Source: JBDSSS01 sp039928615 (GTDB lineage Bacteria; Actinomycetota; Actinomycetes; Actinomycetales; Dermatophilaceae). Taken from it: a DNA stretch of 23,846 nt. How positions within the stretch are numbered: the stretch's first letter is position 1; the number at the start of each line of letters is the position of its first letter. Of the stretch, positions 21,733-23,846 are shown one piece after another. Position numbers and translations under genes: made by a program. Below the pieces are notes generated by a model. That model did no database searches. It saw only the letters and a list, made by a program, of their open reading frames with translations, and was not told the origin of the DNA. Where the stretch lies: contig JBDSSS010000079.1 of assembly GCA_039928615.1 (NCBI GenBank), positions 1 to 23,846 of the forward strand, written 5' to 3'.

Positions 21733-23532
21733 ATGCGACCTCGACTCCGTGCCCTGCTCACCGTGGCCCTCGTGGCCGCGGTGGCGGGCGTCGGGGCGCC
21801 GGCCTTCTCCACGGCCGCCTTCACGGCGAGGACGACCAACACGGCCAGCGTCAGTGCCGCGGCCGACTGGACGCCACCGACCGTCTCGCTGGTCAACCCG
21901 GGCAGCCCGGTGCGGGGGAGCATCGTCGTCAGCGCCACCGCGAGCGACGCGGAGAGCGGCATCCAGAACGTCGTCGTCCAGGTCCTCCCGCCGGGGGGAT
22001 CCTGGACGACTCTCTGCACCTCCACGGCCGCTCCGTACGGCTGCCCGTGGAACACGGCCGGGGGCGCGGACGGGACCTACGGCCTGCGTGCGACCGCCAC
22101 GGACAAGGCGGGCTATGCCTCGACGACGAGCGCCGTCCAGACCACCGTCGCCAACAACGTCACCGTCGTGCTCGCCGACCCCGGCGACGTCGTGCGCGGG
22201 AGCGTGCCGCTGTCCACGAGCGTCTATGGAGGCGGCACGGCGACCTACACCGTGCGGGTCGAGTACTCCGTCGCCGACTCCGGCTCGTGGAAGTCGATCT
22301 GCACGGGGGTCGCCTCGCCCTACGGATGCTCCTGGTCGACGGCGAGCCTCGCAAGCGGCTCCTACGACCTGCGATCCATCGCCACCTCGGGCTCGACGAG
22401 CGTCACCTCGGCGGCCATCGCCGGCGTCCTCGTCGACAACACCGCGCCCACCGTCACGACGATCAACCCCGGGAGCCCACTTCGCGGGACCGTGACCCTG
22501 GCAGCCACGGCGACCGACGCCGACTCCGGGATCGACCAGGTGCGGATCCAGATCGCGCCCTCGGGCTCGACGAGCTGGACCGACGTGTGCACCCTGTCGA
22601 CAAGCCCCTACAGCTGCCGCTACGACACGAGCAAGGTCGTCGACGGCACCTACTCCTTCCGGTCGGTCGCCACCGACGCGGCCGGCAACACGACCACCTC
22701 GGCGACGGTCAGCACCCGCGTCGTCGACAACACCGTCTCGGCCGTCGCTATGGAGGACCCGGGCGACTACCTCTCCGGCACCACGGCCCTGACGGCCACG
22801 GCCAGCTCCTCGGCCGGGGTCCGGTCGGTGACGATCCAGCGGGCACCGAGCGGCACGACCTCGTGGACCGACGTCTGCACCGACACGACGAGCCCCTACG
22901 GCTGCTCGTGGTCGACGACCGGGGTCCAGGACGGCCTCTACGACCTTCGTGCCCTGCTCGTCGACGGGACCGGCGCCACCACCGTGTCCACCACGGTCTC
23001 GGCTCGCCGGGTGGACAACACCCCGCTGCGCGCCTACGACGTCCAGACGTCGAACGGCGGCGGCACGGCCGGCCGGATCGAGCCCGGAGACAGCCTCACC
23101 TTCACCTACAACGACCTCGCGGACCTCTCGACGATCAGCTCCGGCTGGGGCGGCGAGCCCCGCAACGTCACCCTGAGGGTCCGTGACGGCAACCTGCTGG
23201 GGCAGGGCAGCTCGGGCGACACCGTGGACGTCCAGGGCATCGGCTCGACCGTCAACCTCGGCTCGGTCAACCTGCGCCAGGACTACATCAAGACCAACAA
23301 GTCGACGACCTTCTCCGCGATCATGACGGCCTCGACCGCGACCGTGGCGGGCGTCAGCGTCACCCGCATCACCGTGGACCTCGGGAGCAACAGCAGCAGC
23401 GGGCTGCTGCGGACCACCAGCTCGGCCGCGGCGATGGTCTGGACCCCCTCCTCGGCGGTCCGCGACCTGCTCGGTCGGGCCAGTTCCACGACCCCCGTCA
23501 CCGAGCTCGGCACGTCGGACAGGGACTTCTGA
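21733..23532 (+). CDS. Secreted protein with four Cys-paired Ig-like repeats
   Basis: 599-aa exported protein. The signal region (residues 1-30) ends APAFSTAAFTARTTNTAS, close to the SipW-type pattern of the TasA-like neighbour. Four modules of 95-97 residues follow at about 47-142, 143-238, 239-335 and 336-430. Each opens with a (N/D)PG(S/D) turn and carries a cysteine pair nine residues apart in C-x6-PY-x-C (about 95/104, 190/199, 286/295, 382/391), probably a disulphide. Residues 431-599 form a separate beta-rich domain with no repeats or cysteines. No sortase motif, LPxTG or C-terminal membrane anchor is seen. Start ATG at 21733; the nearest ribosome site, GAAGGT, is 12 nt away. Its position beside a SipW-like peptidase suggests a surface or matrix protein. 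Confidence 0.8.
   Translation: MRPRLRALLTVALVAAVAGVGAPAFSTAAFTARTTNTASVSAAADWTPPTVSLVNPGSPVRGSIVVSATASDAESGIQNVVVQVLPPGGSWTTLCTSTAAPYGCPWNTAGGADGTYGLRATATDKAGYASTTSAVQTTVANNVTVVLADPGDVVRGSVPLSTSVYGGGTATYTVRVEYSVADSGSWKSICTGVASPYGCSWSTASLASGSYDLRSIATSGSTSVTSAAIAGVLVDNTAPTVTTINPGSPLRGTVTLAATATDADSGIDQVRIQIAPSGSTSWTDVCTLSTSPYSCRYDTSKVVDGTYSFRSVATDAAGNTTTSATVSTRVVDNTVSAVAMEDPGDYLSGTTALTATASSSAGVRSVTIQRAPSGTTSWTDVCTDTTSPYGCSWSTTGVQDGLYDLRALLVDGTGATTVSTTVSARRVDNTPLRAYDVQTSNGGGTAGRIEPGDSLTFTYNDLADLSTISSGWGGEPRNVTLRVRDGNLLGQGSSGDTVDVQGIGSTVNLGSVNLRQDYIKTNKSTTFSAIMTASTATVAGVSVTRITVDLGSNSSSGLLRTTSSAAAMVWTPSSAVRDLLGRASSTTPVTELGTSDRDF
21871..23022 (+). repeat. Four tandem Ig-like coding repeats (~290 bp each)
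   Basis: Units at about 21871-22158, 22159-22446, 22447-22737 and 22738-23022. They are recognisable by protein motif (SPYGC-type loop, DGxYxLR, VDNT end) more than by DNA identity, so the duplications are old. Repeats 3 and 4 are the closest pair (both SGSTSWTDVC/SGTTSWTDVC). Confidence 0.8.
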
Positions 23533-23683
23533 TGGGTGCGCTGATGACGCGGCTCCCCGCGCCGAGGACACCGGCCGGCTTCGTCGACCGGTGGGTCGAC
23601 GACGCGCCCGAGGAGACGGACGGGGCGTGCCCGGAGCGGCCCGCCGAGGTGGCGGCCGAGGTGGCAGCCGCCGCGAAGGGCCC

Positions 23684-23697
23684 TATGCTGCCTCCCG
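23684..23697 (+). promoter_or_regulatory. -10 element of leaderless promoter for the response regulator
   Basis: TATGCT at 23684-23689, the same hexamer as at the metX promoter, ends 7 nt before a GTG at 23697. There is no Shine-Dalgarno element, and receiver-domain homology begins at this GTG. Confidence 0.5.
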
Positions 23698-23846
23698 TGG
23701 CCGTGCACCTGCTTCTCGTGGAGGACGACGACGGCATCACCATGCCGCTCACCCGCACCCTGGAGCGAGAGGGCTACACCGTGGAACGGGTCGCCACCGG
23801 CGCCGAGGGCCTCGAGCGGGTCTCGCGCGGGGGAGTCGACCTCATC
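23697..23846 (+). CDS. Response regulator, OmpR-like receiver domain (partial, cut by window end)
   Basis: The first 50 residues read AVHLLLVEDDDGITMPLTRTLEREGYTV after the start and continue to VDLI. This is a receiver-domain start: a beta strand followed by the acidic cluster EDD, then helix 1 and strand 2. The phospho-acceptor Asp and the output domain lie beyond the window; OmpR/PhoB type is likely from the style of the N-terminus. GTG at 23697 is preferred because of the leaderless -10. The same frame is open from an ATG at 23532 that overlaps the Ig-like gene's stop (TGATG), which would add 55 poorly conserved residues and couple translation. A partner kinase may follow outside the window. 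Confidence 0.75.
   Translation, partial: MAVHLLLVEDDDGITMPLTRTLEREGYTVERVATGAEGLERVSRGGVDLI

Noticed and set aside
21658..23571. 637-codon open frame antisense to the Ig-like protein gene
   Set aside because: Shadow of a Ser/Thr-rich GC-rich gene; no ribosome site or recognisable motif.
1..23846. CRISPR array, tRNA, rRNA, insertion sequence or prophage genes
   Set aside because: I found no spaced identical repeats, no cloverleaf-like sequence, no transposase or integrase and no phage structural gene on either strand.

Overview
The window is very GC-rich, uses G/C in nearly every third codon position, has several leaderless-looking starts, a SAM-IV type riboswitch and an HrdB/SigA-like sigma factor with a long Lys/Ala-rich N-terminus. 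This points to a high-GC Gram-positive chromosome (Actinomycetota, probably Micrococcales and plausibly Intrasporangiaceae-like). The family placement is an inference from gene content. I see no tRNA, rRNA, CRISPR array, insertion sequence or phage gene.

Layout, left to right. (1) At 1-57 there is only the start of a leftward gene; the 201-bp gap to the next gene carries three operator-like dyads. (2) At 259-1464 lies a FemA/FemB/FemX-type peptidoglycan bridge aminoacyltransferase. (3) At 1515-3790 three leftward tandem paralogues of nearly equal length (249, 254, 249 aa) form a tight operon of single-pass membrane proteins with MmpS-like outer domains. (4) At 3983-8020 lies hrpA (DEAH RNA helicase, probably leaderless), followed by a PAC2-family protein at 8115-9038. 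(5) Leftward from 11971 to 9058, a MalY/PatB C-S lyase overlaps a PolA-like exonuclease/polymerase protein. (6) Rightward come EcsC and DUF1232 proteins (one operon), a DUF4192 protein, then metX under a SAM-IV riboswitch, a universal stress protein, and the principal sigma factor (perfect TATAAT, structured leader), which ends at a 15-bp terminator shared with a convergent GAF histidine kinase (18814-20016). (7) At 20227-23532 a TasA/camelysin-like secreted protein, a SipW-like signal peptidase and a 599-aa secreted protein with four Cys-paired Ig-like repeats lie in a row. An OmpR-type response regulator follows and is cut by the window end.

How they fit together: metX and the C-S lyase touch methionine/sulfur metabolism, with metX expression tied to S-adenosylmethionine. 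FemX, the MmpS-like trio and the SipW locus all concern the cell envelope. The SipW/TasA-like/Ig-like block looks like a self-contained surface-fibre or matrix module: a dedicated peptidase with two candidate substrates. A histidine kinase stands on one side and a response regulator on the other. This block and the MmpS-like trio are the best candidates for little-described systems.

No gap exceeds 300 bp. The largest, 21457-21732, is packed with four successive strong inverted repeats.
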